52,004 nt of DNA from Prevotella sp. (GTDB lineage Bacteria; Bacteroidota; Bacteroidia; Bacteroidales; Bacteroidaceae). The notes below the pieces were generated by a model that did no database searches, was not told where the DNA came from, and saw nothing but the letters and a program-made list of their open reading frames with translations. Positions 1-7,871 of the stretch are shown here, piece after piece. The DNA is taken from positions 1 to 52,004 of the forward strand of contig JAEEXN010000010.1 of assembly GCA_016291595.1 (NCBI GenBank), read 5' to 3'. Position 1 is the stretch's first letter. Each line of letters starts with the position of its first letter. The translations under genes were made by a program, and so were the position numbers.

Positions 1-771
1 ATTAAGGAGGTAATGGAGTGCATGCGCGACCATTATGAGGGTACCGCCCTCGCTCTCGACAAGGATATGGGGGGCGGCATATGGGATATGCCTTACCGTC
101 CCACACCGCTATCCTTCAAGGTGGATGGTAAGAGCTATTTCAACGAGCGTCCTATCAGCACGCAGCAGACAGGCTTCACATTCGTCAGTCAGATGCGCTC
201 TTGGCTACCCCGCGAGATTGGTGGATGCTTCTGGTTTGGCAATGACGATGGCAATATGGTGGCCTACACCCCGATCTACTGTGGTAACCGCGTCCAGCCC
301 GAGTGCTATAACACACCTGGAGCCGATGCCATCACCTTCTCCGACAAGAATGCCTTCTGGGTGTGCAACTGGGTTTCCAACATGGTTTACCCCCGTTATT
401 CGGTTCTTTTCCCCTCTCTCAAGGAGGTGAGAGACTCGTTGGAGAAGAGCTATTTTGATTGTCAGAAAGCAGTGGAAGAGAAGGCTAAGGCACTCTATGC
501 CGACAATGTCGAGAAGGCAATTAGCTACCTGAACGAGTATAGTAACCATCAGGCTCAGCAGATGCTCGCCCGATGGAAACAACTTGCTGTTTATCTTATT
601 GTGAAATACAATGATATGACGGTGAAACCCGAAGAGGACGGCCGTTTCTTAAGATCGAGGTACGGGCTTGGTGCTACTCCCAAGCGCCCCGGCTTCCCCG
701 AGGCTTATAGCAAGAAACTCGTCGGTCAGACTGGCGACTTCTATGCCGTTCCAGATGATAAGAACCCCTAA
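1..771 (+). CDS. C69-family dipeptidase, C-terminal part
   Basis: The reading frame is open from the first base, so the gene begins outside the window and only about 256 residues are present. The visible part matches the C-terminal half of peptidase family C69 (PepD-like, an N-terminal nucleophile hydrolase releasing dipeptides). It has the MRDHYEGT stretch near its start, then the family-typical RPISTQQTGFTFVSQMRSW, GGCFWFGNDDG and FWVCNWVSNMVYPRYS segments, and a helical tail. The catalytic N-terminal Cys and any signal peptide lie upstream and cannot be seen. In Bacteroidales these enzymes are usually exported. It ends 15 bp before a small lipoprotein gene on the same strand, so the two may share a transcript. 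Family call is firm; substrate is unknown. Confidence 0.85.
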   Translation: MKEVMECMRDHYEGTALALDKDMGGGIWDMPYRPTPLSFKVDGKSYFNERPISTQQTGFTFVSQMRSWLPREIGGCFWFGNDDGNMVAYTPIYCGNRVQPECYNTPGADAITFSDKNAFWVCNWVSNMVYPRYSVLFPSLKEVRDSLEKSYFDCQKAVEEKAKALYADNVEKAISYLNEYSNHQAQQMLARWKQLAVYLIVKYNDMTVKPEEDGRFLRSRYGLGATPKRPGFPEAYSKKLVGQTGDFYAVPDDKNP

Positions 772-786
772 TCAATAAACATAATT

Positions 787-1074
787 ATGATGAGAAAACT
801 GATATTATCATTGGTAATCGGCTGTTCCATCCTTTTTGCAATGAGCAGTTGTATCGTTTCTGACAAAAAGCTAACAGAGAAAGTGCAGCAGGCGATTATT
901 GACGACGAGCAGTCGAAAGGTAACCAACTGGAAGTGACCGACTTCACTTTTGACGACAAGGACGGCCAGTACAAGGGTGTGCTGAAGGGAAACCTGAATG
1001 GAAAGCCCGTGGTCTATGACGTGACAGCTACTGATGACGGTAAGGAGTTTGACGTAGACTGGGAAGCGAGATAG
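787..1074 (+). CDS. Small predicted lipoprotein
   Basis: A 95-residue protein with a short basic N-terminus, a hydrophobic stretch and a lipobox ending in Ser-Ser-Cys near residue 21, so it should be cut by signal peptidase II and lipidated. The mature part of about 74 residues is rich in Asp and Lys and seems to form a few beta strands (VTDFTFDDKDGQYKGVLKG, then VVYDVTATDDG). I do not recognise a family; it resembles the small beta-sheet lipoproteins common in Bacteroidetes. The first two codons are both ATG, so the start could be 787 or 790. It follows the C69 peptidase by 15 bp with no promoter between them. Confidence 0.7.
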   Translation: MMRKLILSLVIGCSILFAMSSCIVSDKKLTEKVQQAIIDDEQSKGNQLEVTDFTFDDKDGQYKGVLKGNLNGKPVVYDVTATDDGKEFDVDWEAR

Positions 1075-1076
1075 AA

Positions 1077-1175
1077 TTGATTATTGACAATTGACCATTG
1101 AACATTATTGGCTGGTGCTTTGTGTCTTACACGACTACATGGGCATAGCTTAATGCTCAGTGGTCAATGTTCAGT
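1077..1175. repeat. Heptamer repeats arranged as an inverted pair
   Basis: On the + strand 1077-1104 is four exact 7-nt units of the form TTGANNA (TTGATTA, TTGACAA, TTGACCA, TTGAACA). At 1148-1175 the same kind of unit appears inverted (GCTTAAT, GCTCAGT, GGTCAAT, GTTCAGT). Bases 1090-1106 and 1152-1168 are complementary at 15 of 17 positions, so the RNA could fold into a hairpin with a 45-nt loop. There is no U tract, so this is not an obvious terminator. Confidence 0.7.
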
Positions 1176-1305
1176 ATTATGCCATGAAATTTACATTTTG
1201 AAACCAATAATCATGGAAATAATGGTCTTTTCCTGATATTGATAACGATATTTCGGTTTCTTGTGTGTTTTTTGCTAACATTTTGCTATAATTAACTTTA
1301 AAATA

Positions 1306-1337
1306 TTTGGTTCGTATTCCGAATTGCATTATCTTTG
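1306..1337 (+). promoter_or_regulatory. Promoter of the DbpA-like helicase gene
   Basis: TTTG at 1306-1309, a 20-nt spacer and TATCTTTG at 1330-1337 match the Bacteroidetes consensus (TTTG / TAnnTTTG). The ATG is only 4 nt beyond the -7 box, so the transcript should start at or almost at the start codon. Confidence 0.7.
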
Positions 1338-1341
1338 CGGC

Positions 1342-2664
1342 ATGAAAACACAAAAGGTACTCGAAAAACTTCACATCCAGTCGCTTAATGCTATGCAAAA
1401 GGCTACGGCTGACGCAATCCTTCATTCCGATAAGGATGTGGTAGTGCTATCTCCTACGGGTAGCGGCAAAACGCTGGCATACCTGTTGCCTTTTGTGGAG
1501 CAGTTGGACGCTATGAGCGACGACTTGCAAGCTGTCGTGCTCGTTCCCGGCCGAGAACTTGCCCTTCAGTCGGCTACGGTATTGGCAGATATGGGTTCAG
1601 GCTTGCGCGTGATGAGCCTTTATGGTGGACGTGCCACGATGGACGAGCACCGAAAATTGCGCGCCGTGCGTCCTCAGATTGTGTTCTCCACGCCTGGCCG
1701 TTTGAATGACCATCTCGAAAAGGGCAACCTGTCTCCGGACACCATCCGTACGCTAGTCATTGACGAGTTCGACAAATGCCTCGAGATGGGCTTCCACAAC
1801 GAGATGGAGGCTATCCTCGGCAAACTCCCGTCATTACGACGCCGTATTCTCCTTTCGGCTACTGAGGCAGTTGAGATTCCGCGTTTCGTGCAGATGGGCA
1901 GAACTGCACGCCTTGATTTTCTGGACGACGAACAAGTGCCCGAACGCATCAGCGTCTTTACCGTGGCCAGTCCTGCAAAAGACAAATTGGAAACCTTACG
2001 TGCCCTCCTTCTCCATCTGGGCAATCAGAGCAGTATAGTCTTCTTAAACTACCGTGAAAGCGTAGAGCGCACTGACGAGTATCTGTGTCGAGAGGGATTC
2101 CATACCTGCGCTTTCCACGGAGGCTTGGAGCAGAAGCTACGCGAAGATGCCCTCTATAAGTTTTCTAACGGATCAGCTAACATCTTTGTGAGTACTGACC
2201 TGGCTTCACGTGGCCTTGATATCCCCGATATCGACAACATCATCCACTACCACATTCCCGAGAGCGAGGACGGCTATGTGCACCGCGTAGGCCGTACTGC
2301 CCGCTGGGACAAGCGGGGTAGGACCTTTTTCATCTTGGGTCTGGGAGAGAGCGTGCCTGCCTATGTTCAGGCCTGTATTGAGTCTTACAATCTTCCTGTT
2401 GCACCATCCGATGCGGTCATACCCGTGCCGCGAATGGCCACAGTTTACATTGGCAAGGGCAAGAAAGACAAAATATCCAAAGGTGACATCGTTGGATTCC
2501 TATGCAAGAAAGGCGGACTTTCCCGTGATGAGATTGGCCGCATCGACGTGAAAGATTGCTACTCCTACGCAGCCGTTAGTCGCCGTAAACTCCAGCAAGT
2601 CATTCAAGACACTAAGGGCGAGAAGATTAAAGGTATCAAAACGCTATGTGAGGTTGTCAAATAG
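1342..2664 (+). CDS. DEAD-box RNA helicase, DbpA-like
   Basis: An ATP-dependent RNA helicase of 440 residues, probably acting on rRNA or in ribosome assembly. Motifs in order: Q motif around SLNAMQ, motif I SPTGSGKT, motif Ia VPGRELA, motif Ib STPGR, motif II DEFD (not DEAD) in VIDEFDKCLEMGF, motif III SAT, and motif VI HRVGRTARW. The last 75 residues (MATVYIGKGKKDKISKGDI onward) look like the DbpA RNA-binding domain, which in E. coli DbpA targets 23S rRNA. The ATG at 1342 is chosen because it gives a normal MK-type start directly before the Q motif; a longer frame would run into the promoter. DEFD is a motif II variant. The gene stands alone between its own promoter and that of serC. Confidence 0.88.
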   Translation: MKTQKVLEKLHIQSLNAMQKATADAILHSDKDVVVLSPTGSGKTLAYLLPFVEQLDAMSDDLQAVVLVPGRELALQSATVLADMGSGLRVMSLYGGRATMDEHRKLRAVRPQIVFSTPGRLNDHLEKGNLSPDTIRTLVIDEFDKCLEMGFHNEMEAILGKLPSLRRRILLSATEAVEIPRFVQMGRTARLDFLDDEQVPERISVFTVASPAKDKLETLRALLLHLGNQSSIVFLNYRESVERTDEYLCREGFHTCAFHGGLEQKLREDALYKFSNGSANIFVSTDLASRGLDIPDIDNIIHYHIPESEDGYVHRVGRTARWDKRGRTFFILGLGESVPAYVQACIESYNLPVAPSDAVIPVPRMATVYIGKGKKDKISKGDIVGFLCKKGGLSRDEIGRIDVKDCYSYAAVSRRKLQQVIQDTKGEKIKGIKTLCEVVK

Positions 2665-2737
2665 ACACTACTTATATGTAAACGTGTGTCAAAATGCCAC
2701 TAATTATGCCCTGGAACGCAACTTTCTGACATAAATA

Positions 2738-2769
2738 TTTGTCTATGTTAAATAAAACATATAATTTCG
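2738..2769 (+). promoter_or_regulatory. Candidate promoter of serC-serA
   Basis: TTTG at 2738-2741, 20 nt, then TAATTTCG at 2762-2769, one base off TAnnTTTG. It leaves an AT-rich leader of about 50 nt before the serC ATG at 2827. Confidence 0.5.
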
Positions 2770-2826
2770 CAGTCGTTTTCTAAAGAACAGAACAATATTA
2801 TTCACATTTTAATTAATAATAACAAA

Positions 2827-3894
2827 ATGAAGAAGTACAATTTTAATGCAGGTCCTTGCATTCTCGATCGCTCTGTCATCGAGAAGACCGCACAGGCAAT
2901 CCTTGATTTTAATGGTATCGGTCTGTCACTCGCTGAAATCAGCCACAGATCTAAAGATTTCCAGCCTGTTATCGACGAGGCTGAGGCCTTGGTAAAAGAG
3001 CTGCTCCAAGTGCCCGAGGGCTATTCCGTCCTCTTCCTCGGTGGTGGTGCATCACTCGAGTTCTGCATGATTCCTTATAATTTCCTTAAGACCAAAGCTG
3101 CTTACCTGAACACCGGCGTATGGGCAAAGAAAGCCATGAAAGAGGCCAAGCTCTTCGGAGAGGTTGTCGAGGTGGCTTCATCAGCCGACGCAAACTACAC
3201 CTTCATCCCCAAAGGATGGGAGTGCCCCACCGATGTTGACTATCTCCATATCACTACCAACAATACCATCTACGGTACTGAAATCCGCAAGGATCTCGAT
3301 GTGCCCGTACGTATGATTGCCGATATGTCGTCGGATATCTTCAGCCGCCCCATCGATGTTGCTAAATACGATGCCATCTACGCCGGTGCTCAGAAGAACC
3401 TCTCTATGGCAGGCGTGACGATCGTCATCGTTAAAAACGACGCCCTCGGACATGTTGATCGCCAGATTCCAACCATGCTCGATTACCGTACACACGTTGA
3501 GAAGGGTTCAATGTTTAACACACCTCCTGTGGTCCCCATATACACTGCCCTCGAGAACCTCCGCTGGATGAAGGCCCAGGGTGGCGTCGAGGCTATGGAC
3601 AAACTCGCCCAGCAACGTGCCGAAATCGTCTATGGAGAGATTGACCGCAACAAGTTGTTCCGCGGTACTGTGGCCGAGGAAGACCGCTCAGTAATGAATC
3701 TCTGCTTCGTTATGAAGGACGAGTACAAAGAGCTCGAGAAAGAATTTATGGAGTTCGCTACCAGCAAGGGCATGGTCGGCATCAAGGGACACCGCTCAGT
3801 AGGTGGCTTCCGCGCTAGCTGTTACAACGCTCAGAGCATCGAGGGCTGTCAGGCATTGGTAGCTTGCATGAAGGAGTTCGAGGCACAACATTAA
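2827..3894 (+). CDS. serC: Phosphoserine aminotransferase
   Basis: A 355-residue PLP enzyme converting 3-phosphohydroxypyruvate and glutamate to phosphoserine and 2-oxoglutarate; it also serves the pyridoxal phosphate route in many bacteria. Visible marks are the N-terminal NFNAGPC, the ISHRSKDF segment, the GGGASLEF phosphate-binding loop, [10 protein letters not shown], the PLP-lysine segment [13 protein letters not shown], and the C-terminal [16 protein letters not shown]. The length is normal for the family. serA follows 28 bp downstream, so the two steps from 3-phosphoglycerate to phosphoserine are co-transcribed. No phosphoserine phosphatase gene is present in the window. Confidence 0.96.
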   Translation: MKKYNFNAGPCILDRSVIEKTAQAILDFNGIGLSLAEISHRSKDFQPVIDEAEALVKELLQVPEGYSVLFLGGGASLEFCMIPYNFLKTKAAYLNTGVWAKKAMKEAKLFGEVVEVASSADANYTFIPKGWECPTDVDYLHITTNNTIYGTEIRKDLDVPVRMIADMSSDIFSRPIDVAKYDAIYAGAQKNLSMAGVTIVIVKNDALGHVDRQIPTMLDYRTHVEKGSMFNTPPVVPIYTALENLRWMKAQGGVEAMDKLAQQRAEIVYGEIDRNKLFRGTVAEEDRSVMNLCFVMKDEYKELEKEFMEFATSKGMVGIKGHRSVGGFRASCYNAQSIEGCQALVACMKEFEAQH

Positions 3895-3922
3895 TTATTT
3901 ACTAATGTTTAATCAATATAAC

Positions 3923-4840
3923 ATGAAAGTATTAGTAGCAACAGAGAAACCATTCGCGGCAGCAGCTGTCGAGGGTATCCGCAAAGAAGTTGAGGCAGCC
4001 GGCAATGAGCTGGTGCTGCTCGAGAAATATACTGAGAAGGCTCAGTTGCTAGACGCCGTGAAAGACGCCGACGCTCTTATCATCCGTTCTGACAAGTGTG
4101 ACGCCGAGGTGCTCGATGCCGCCAAGCAACTGAAAATAGTGGTACGCGCAGGTGCTGGCTTTGACAATATAGACTTAGCTGCCGCCACTGCTCACAACGT
4201 GGTTGCCGAAAACACTCCTGGACAGAACTCCAATGCTGTTGCCGAACTCGTATTCGGACTCCTTGTCATGGCTGTACGCGGATTCTACAATGGTAAGAGT
4301 GGCTCAGAACTTCTGGGTAAGAAACTCGGAATCCTCGCTTTCGGTAACGTCGGTCGCAATGTGGCTCGTATTGCCAAGGGTTTTGGAATGGACGTCTACG
4401 CCTATGACGCCTATTGCCCCGCAGAAGTCATCGAGGCAGCCGGTGTGAAAGCTGTAGCCAATCAGGGTGCTCTCTTTGAGACTTGCGATGTCGTATCGCT
4501 CCACATCCCCGCCACCGCTGAGACAAAGCAGAGCATCAACTACGCCCTCGTTGGCAAGATGCGCAAGGGAGCTATCCTCGTTAACACCGCCCGCAAAGAA
4601 GTCATCAACGAGCCCGAGCTCATCAAACTCATGCAGGAGCGCGATGACCTCAAGTTCGTAACTGACATCAAGCCCGATGCCGATGTCGAGTTTGCTCAGT
4701 TTGAGGGTCGCTATTTTGCTACACCGAAGAAGATGGGTGCTCAAACCGCCGAAGCCAACATCAACGCTGGCATCGCCGCCGCCCGTCAGATCAATGCCTT
4801 CTTTAAGGATGGCGACACAAAGTTCCAAGTGAACAAATAA
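3923..4840 (+). CDS. serA: D-3-phosphoglycerate dehydrogenase, short form
   Basis: A 305-residue 2-hydroxyacid dehydrogenase catalysing the first committed step of serine synthesis (3-phosphoglycerate to 3-phosphohydroxypyruvate with NAD). It shows the substrate-side GAGFDNID, the Rossmann motif LGILAFGNVGRNVA (GxGxxG-like), HIPATAETK and the NTARKEV segment with the catalytic region behind it. It stops after the catalytic fold and has no ACT or intervening domain, so feedback inhibition by serine through an ACT domain is not expected. The start at 3923 (MKVLVATEKPF) is preferred to the ATG six codons upstream because it gives the canonical N-terminus. It is second in the serC-serA operon and is followed by two hairpins. 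Confidence 0.93.
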   Translation: MKVLVATEKPFAAAAVEGIRKEVEAAGNELVLLEKYTEKAQLLDAVKDADALIIRSDKCDAEVLDAAKQLKIVVRAGAGFDNIDLAAATAHNVVAENTPGQNSNAVAELVFGLLVMAVRGFYNGKSGSELLGKKLGILAFGNVGRNVARIAKGFGMDVYAYDAYCPAEVIEAAGVKAVANQGALFETCDVVSLHIPATAETKQSINYALVGKMRKGAILVNTARKEVINEPELIKLMQERDDLKFVTDIKPDADVEFAQFEGRYFATPKKMGAQTAEANINAGIAAARQINAFFKDGDTKFQVNK

Positions 4841-4867
4841 GCTTTAATAGTCTGAAAATAATCTACT

Positions 4868-4903
4868 TTAAAAGTCCTTGGCATATTCGCTGGGGACTTT
4901 TTT
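4868..4903 (+). terminator. Terminator of serC-serA
   Basis: AAAAGTCC at 4870-4877 pairs with GGACTTTT at 4894-4901 and the right arm runs into a T tract. It lies 28 bp after the serA stop. Confidence 0.75.
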
Positions 4904-4947
4904 CAGTTAAGTGAAGATAACGTGAGTTTGGCGAACTCAAAATTAAG

Positions 4948-4992
4948 AAAGCTGTGTGTCTAATGTTCTTTGAACATTGATACACGGCTTTT
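4948..4992 (+). terminator. Second hairpin, terminator-like
   Basis: A long imperfect stem: AAAGCTGTGT then TAATGTTC on the left, GAACATT then ATACACGGCTTTT on the right, with a loop of only 3 nt and a short T run after it. It lies 45 nt after the first terminator and could act as a backup or be a small stable RNA structure. Confidence 0.5.
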
Positions 4993-5111
4993 AGGTAATG
5001 CAACAGTATGCGGCCAGTGCCCTCACCATGTTAATGACGAATTTGTAAAGCATCTGTATCTGGAGTGTTCTACCTGCGAGGAGACCCACAATCGTTCGCA
5101 AATCAAATAAA

Positions 5112-5195
5112 GATGCCCTTTAAGAAACAAGAGATGCCCTCTATAATTCTAAAGTTGCCCTCTATGATGCTAAAGTTGCCTTCTATGATGCTAAT
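5112..5195. repeat. Four imperfect 21-nt tandem repeats
   Basis: Units at 5112-5132, 5133-5153, 5154-5174 and 5175-5195. The last three follow GNTGCCYTCTATRATNCTAA with few changes; the first is more diverged. Each unit divides into three 7-nt blocks. A decayed fifth unit may continue past 5195. The core TCTATGAT also occurs in the repeats at 36011-36087. Confidence 0.8.
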
Positions 5196-5538
5196 GACAT
5201 TATCTAAAAAGCGACGCCCTAAGGGAGGCGAATGATGGTGTGTGGGTATTTAACCAACAGACTATGAGGATGTTATGGATAAGTATGCTTATTCTCAATA
5301 TCTGGATTGAATAAAATTGTCACGCACAAGAAGTTTTTCAAAAGCAAATGTCTTAAGTTACGTTCGGTATGATCATTTGAATATTAACGAATTACAGTTG
5401 TGGCGTTTGCAAACATATGTCACACCTATGCCTTATTGAAATTTTCGAAAAATCGTCGAACTCACGTAAAATAGTTAAGAGTGAACAGTTGTGAATTGGA
5501 GGCGCTTCTGTGTTTCACTTTTACTTTTCATTTTACAC

Positions 5539-7260
5539 TCACTTAACGACTACTTTCTTTCCGTTACGGATATAGATGCCCTTTTTCGGTCTGACGATGC
5601 GGCGGCCGTCAAGGGTGTAGAAGTAGTTGTCTAGGTTGGTAGGATGCAGTGTGAGAGTGTTGATGCCGGATGTTTTGTTCAGCTCTACTGAGCATCCCCA
5701 GAAAGTACTGAGTATGGTCTTCGTCTCGGTACCATCGGTCTTGATGAGCATTGCACTTTTGACCCTCACCTGGTAGGGGACGGTGGCTTTGCAATATTGC
5801 AGGGTAATGCGGCTGACGGTGGAGCCCAGAGTCGACTTGTTGAAGTTGATGGTCGTAGTGGCTTCTGTAAGGCTGTTGTATTGCTCCTTGCCTCCCTCCC
5901 CATAAACCTTCAGCTGTAGGTTACCGCTTACGGACTTCTCGGCCAACTCGATGCGGATGCCCTTGTATTGGCTAAGTGAGAGGGTAGAGTTGGAGAGGTT
6001 TGCCTCGGCCCACTGTTTGGTGTAGCTGACGGAGAAGTCGTACTCCACGTCGTTGAGTGTAGGAATGATGGGCGAATAGTAGCTTCCGTAATATGCCTTG
6101 AGGATGCACTCGGCGAGATCAGGCTGGTTGAAGACCGGGAGCGAGCGAACAGGGCCGTCGGAGAGTCCCATCCAGTAGAAGGTGCACATGCCGTTATCCT
6201 TGGCCTCTGTGACGAAGTGGTTACAGAATTCCAAATAGTTGGTCTTGTTGTCGTTATAGTTGACGTCGCTATCATCGTTGATCGTTCCCCATTCGCCAAT
6301 AATGACAGGAGCCCCTTTGGAGGTAAGAATATTCTTCAGGTCGCTCATCATCGTGGTCACCTGACTTTTGATGGAGGCAAGGTTGTTACTCTTTAATCCT
6401 GGGTAGGAGTGAATTTGGAAAATAAGGTGATTGGAAGTCACGTCGGTGGGCAGTTTCATTTGCCTGAGCGGTTCCATCGGAAGCTCGTTGGAGCCCCACT
6501 TGCCACCACTACATGCGCCATAGGTATTGACTACAAGGTTACGTTGGGCATTGTTGCCGCCAGTCTCTCTCACCACATTCACGAAACTCTGGGCATAGTT
6601 GTTAATGGCATCGTAGGCGTCCTTAGCTTCTGACTCAAGATAGCCGCCCGCCCTATTGCTGGTGGCATAGTTCCACGAACTGTACTTGTCGAGCATCTCG
6701 TTGTAGCTCTCGAAGAGCAGCTTTTGGTCGTAGTCTTTGAATTCAGTGGCTATCTGTTTCCATAATTTCTCAAATCTGGCTTTGTTCTTATTGAAGTTAG
6801 CACCTTCGGCCTTAATCCACGAGATATGCTCCCCAGTCTCGTCTGCACCCGTGTCGTGATGCACATTGACGATGCAATACATGCCTTGATCCAACACATA
6901 GCCCACAATCTCCTTGACGCGGGCCATCCATTTGGAATCCACATTGCCTTCCGCATCCATGTGGTTATACCAGGTGACGGGCACGCGGATGGCGCCGAAT
7001 CCTGCCTCCTTCATCATCTTCAATAGTTCAGGCTTGGTGTTGGACTGTCCCCAGTTGTTCTCCGACTCTAGTCCTTCCTGTCCCCAATAAGTGCTTAAAT
7101 CAGGATTCGGCTTTTTCTTGTGGGCCTCGAGCGTATTACCGAGGTTCCATCCTACCTTCATGTTTTGGACGGCTTGTGTGGCGGTTTCGAAACTAGTGCT
7201 CTGCGCCCACAACACGAACGGGATGATTAGTAAGGGAACGAGGAGTACAATTTTTTTCAT
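5539..7260 (-). CDS. Secreted GH5 endoglucanase-type glycoside hydrolase
   Basis: 573 residues with a clear signal peptide (about residues 1-19, ending VLWAQ), so periplasmic, surface or secreted. The catalytic (beta/alpha)8 domain spans about 25-370: GWNLGNTLEA near 37, IRVPVTW, NVHHD, the acid/base in FESYNEM (Glu188) and the nucleophile in IIGEWG (Glu323), all typical of GH5 cellulases and related beta-glucanases. Residues about 395-520 look like a beta-sandwich accessory domain, perhaps carbohydrate-binding. The protein ends with GRRIVRPKKGIYIRNGKKVVVK-type tail residues, common at the C-termini of secreted Prevotella proteins and possibly linked to export. Exact substrate (cellulose, xyloglucan or mixed glucan) cannot be told. 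It stands alone, divergent from the HIT gene. Confidence 0.9.
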   Translation of the reverse strand: MKKIVLLVPLLIIPFVLWAQSTSFETATQAVQNMKVGWNLGNTLEAHKKKPNPDLSTYWGQEGLESENNWGQSNTKPELLKMMKEAGFGAIRVPVTWYNHMDAEGNVDSKWMARVKEIVGYVLDQGMYCIVNVHHDTGADETGEHISWIKAEGANFNKNKARFEKLWKQIATEFKDYDQKLLFESYNEMLDKYSSWNYATSNRAGGYLESEAKDAYDAINNYAQSFVNVVRETGGNNAQRNLVVNTYGACSGGKWGSNELPMEPLRQMKLPTDVTSNHLIFQIHSYPGLKSNNLASIKSQVTTMMSDLKNILTSKGAPVIIGEWGTINDDSDVNYNDNKTNYLEFCNHFVTEAKDNGMCTFYWMGLSDGPVRSLPVFNQPDLAECILKAYYGSYYSPIIPTLNDVEYDFSVSYTKQWAEANLSNSTLSLSQYKGIRIELAEKSVSGNLQLKVYGEGGKEQYNSLTEATTTINFNKSTLGSTVSRITLQYCKATVPYQVRVKSAMLIKTDGTETKTILSTFWGCSVELNKTSGINTLTLHPTNLDNYFYTLDGRRIVRPKKGIYIRNGKKVVVK

Positions 7261-7298
7261 GTTGTCAGAGACTTTAGTTTGTCGTTATTATTTCGTTG

Positions 7299-7306
7299 CA
7301 AATATA
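7299..7306 (-). promoter_or_regulatory. Possible -7 box of the GH5 gene
   Basis: The minus strand reads TATATTTG, matching TAnnTTTG, 38 nt before the GH5 ATG. No clear -33 TTTG lies at the right distance, so the call is weak. Confidence 0.4.
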
Positions 7307-7356
7307 ATGATTATCTTTGAAAGAAAAAAACGGTGTGAAAATAATAACACAAAGAT

Positions 7357-7387
7357 TTTGATTTTTCAGAACTTCTCAGTAAATTTG
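7357..7387 (+). promoter_or_regulatory. Promoter of the HIT-DUF1015-YigZ genes
   Basis: TTTG at 7357-7360, 19-nt spacer, TAAATTTG at 7380-7387. The HIT gene ATG is at 7427, giving a leader of about 35 nt. Confidence 0.7.
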
Positions 7388-7426
7388 CACAAATTTTTGT
7401 TGAACCTGGAAAAACAATGGAATAGA

Positions 7427-7855
7427 ATGATACAAAGTGATCCCAAGCAGTGCCTGTATTGCACGAACAACCAGACGTTGCACGACCTGATGATTGAGAT
7501 TTGTCCCCTCACGGTGTCGAGGGCGTTCTTGTTTAAGGAACAGACCTACCGAGGCCGTTGCTTGGTGGCCTACAATGGCCATGTGAATGACTTAAACGAA
7601 CTGAGCGACGAGGAGCGTAACGCCTTCATGAGCGATGTGACCCGTGTGACACGCGCCATGCAGAAAGCCTTCAACCCCGAGAAAATCAACTACGGTGCCT
7701 ATAGCGACAAACTCTCACACCTGCACTTCCATCTCGCCCCGAAATATGTCAACGGACCTGACTATGGTGGCACGTTCCAGATGAATCCCGGCAAAGTGTA
7801 CCTCACTGACGAAGAGTACGCGCAGATGATTCAGACCATAAAGGAAAACCTTTAA
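7427..7855 (+). CDS. HIT-family protein
   Basis: A 142-residue histidine-triad protein, probably a nucleotide hydrolase or transferase acting on dinucleotide or nucleoside phosphoramidate substrates. The triad appears as HLHFHLAPK near residue 100. A Cys-x2-Cys pair (CLYC) lies near the N-terminus, as in zinc-binding members of the superfamily. The frame stays open far upstream, but the ATG at 7427 is preferred: it starts just before the conserved region, and the upstream part overlaps the promoter and the opposing GH5 gene. The DUF1015 gene follows 16 bp later, so they are likely co-transcribed. Confidence 0.85.
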   Translation: MIQSDPKQCLYCTNNQTLHDLMIEICPLTVSRAFLFKEQTYRGRCLVAYNGHVNDLNELSDEERNAFMSDVTRVTRAMQKAFNPEKINYGAYSDKLSHLHFHLAPKYVNGPDYGGTFQMNPGKVYLTDEEYAQMIQTIKENL

Positions 7856-7871
7856 CCTTATCATAATTATT

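Larger units (their letters stand above)
4841..5538. other. Long spacer between serA and the GH5 gene
   Basis: 698 nt without a convincing gene. In order it holds the serA terminator, a second hairpin, a short possible zinc-ribbon reading-frame remnant (about 4991-5110, CxxC...CxxC without a start codon), four 21-nt tandem repeats (5112-5195), a short GC-rich inverted repeat near 5212-5231, and AT-rich DNA in which I see nothing. Both neighbouring genes point into it. Confidence 0.6.

Noticed and set aside
7091..7426. N-terminal extension of the HIT protein
   Set aside because: This part of the frame overlaps the opposing GH5 gene and the promoter at 7357-7387, and its composition is not that of a HIT protein.
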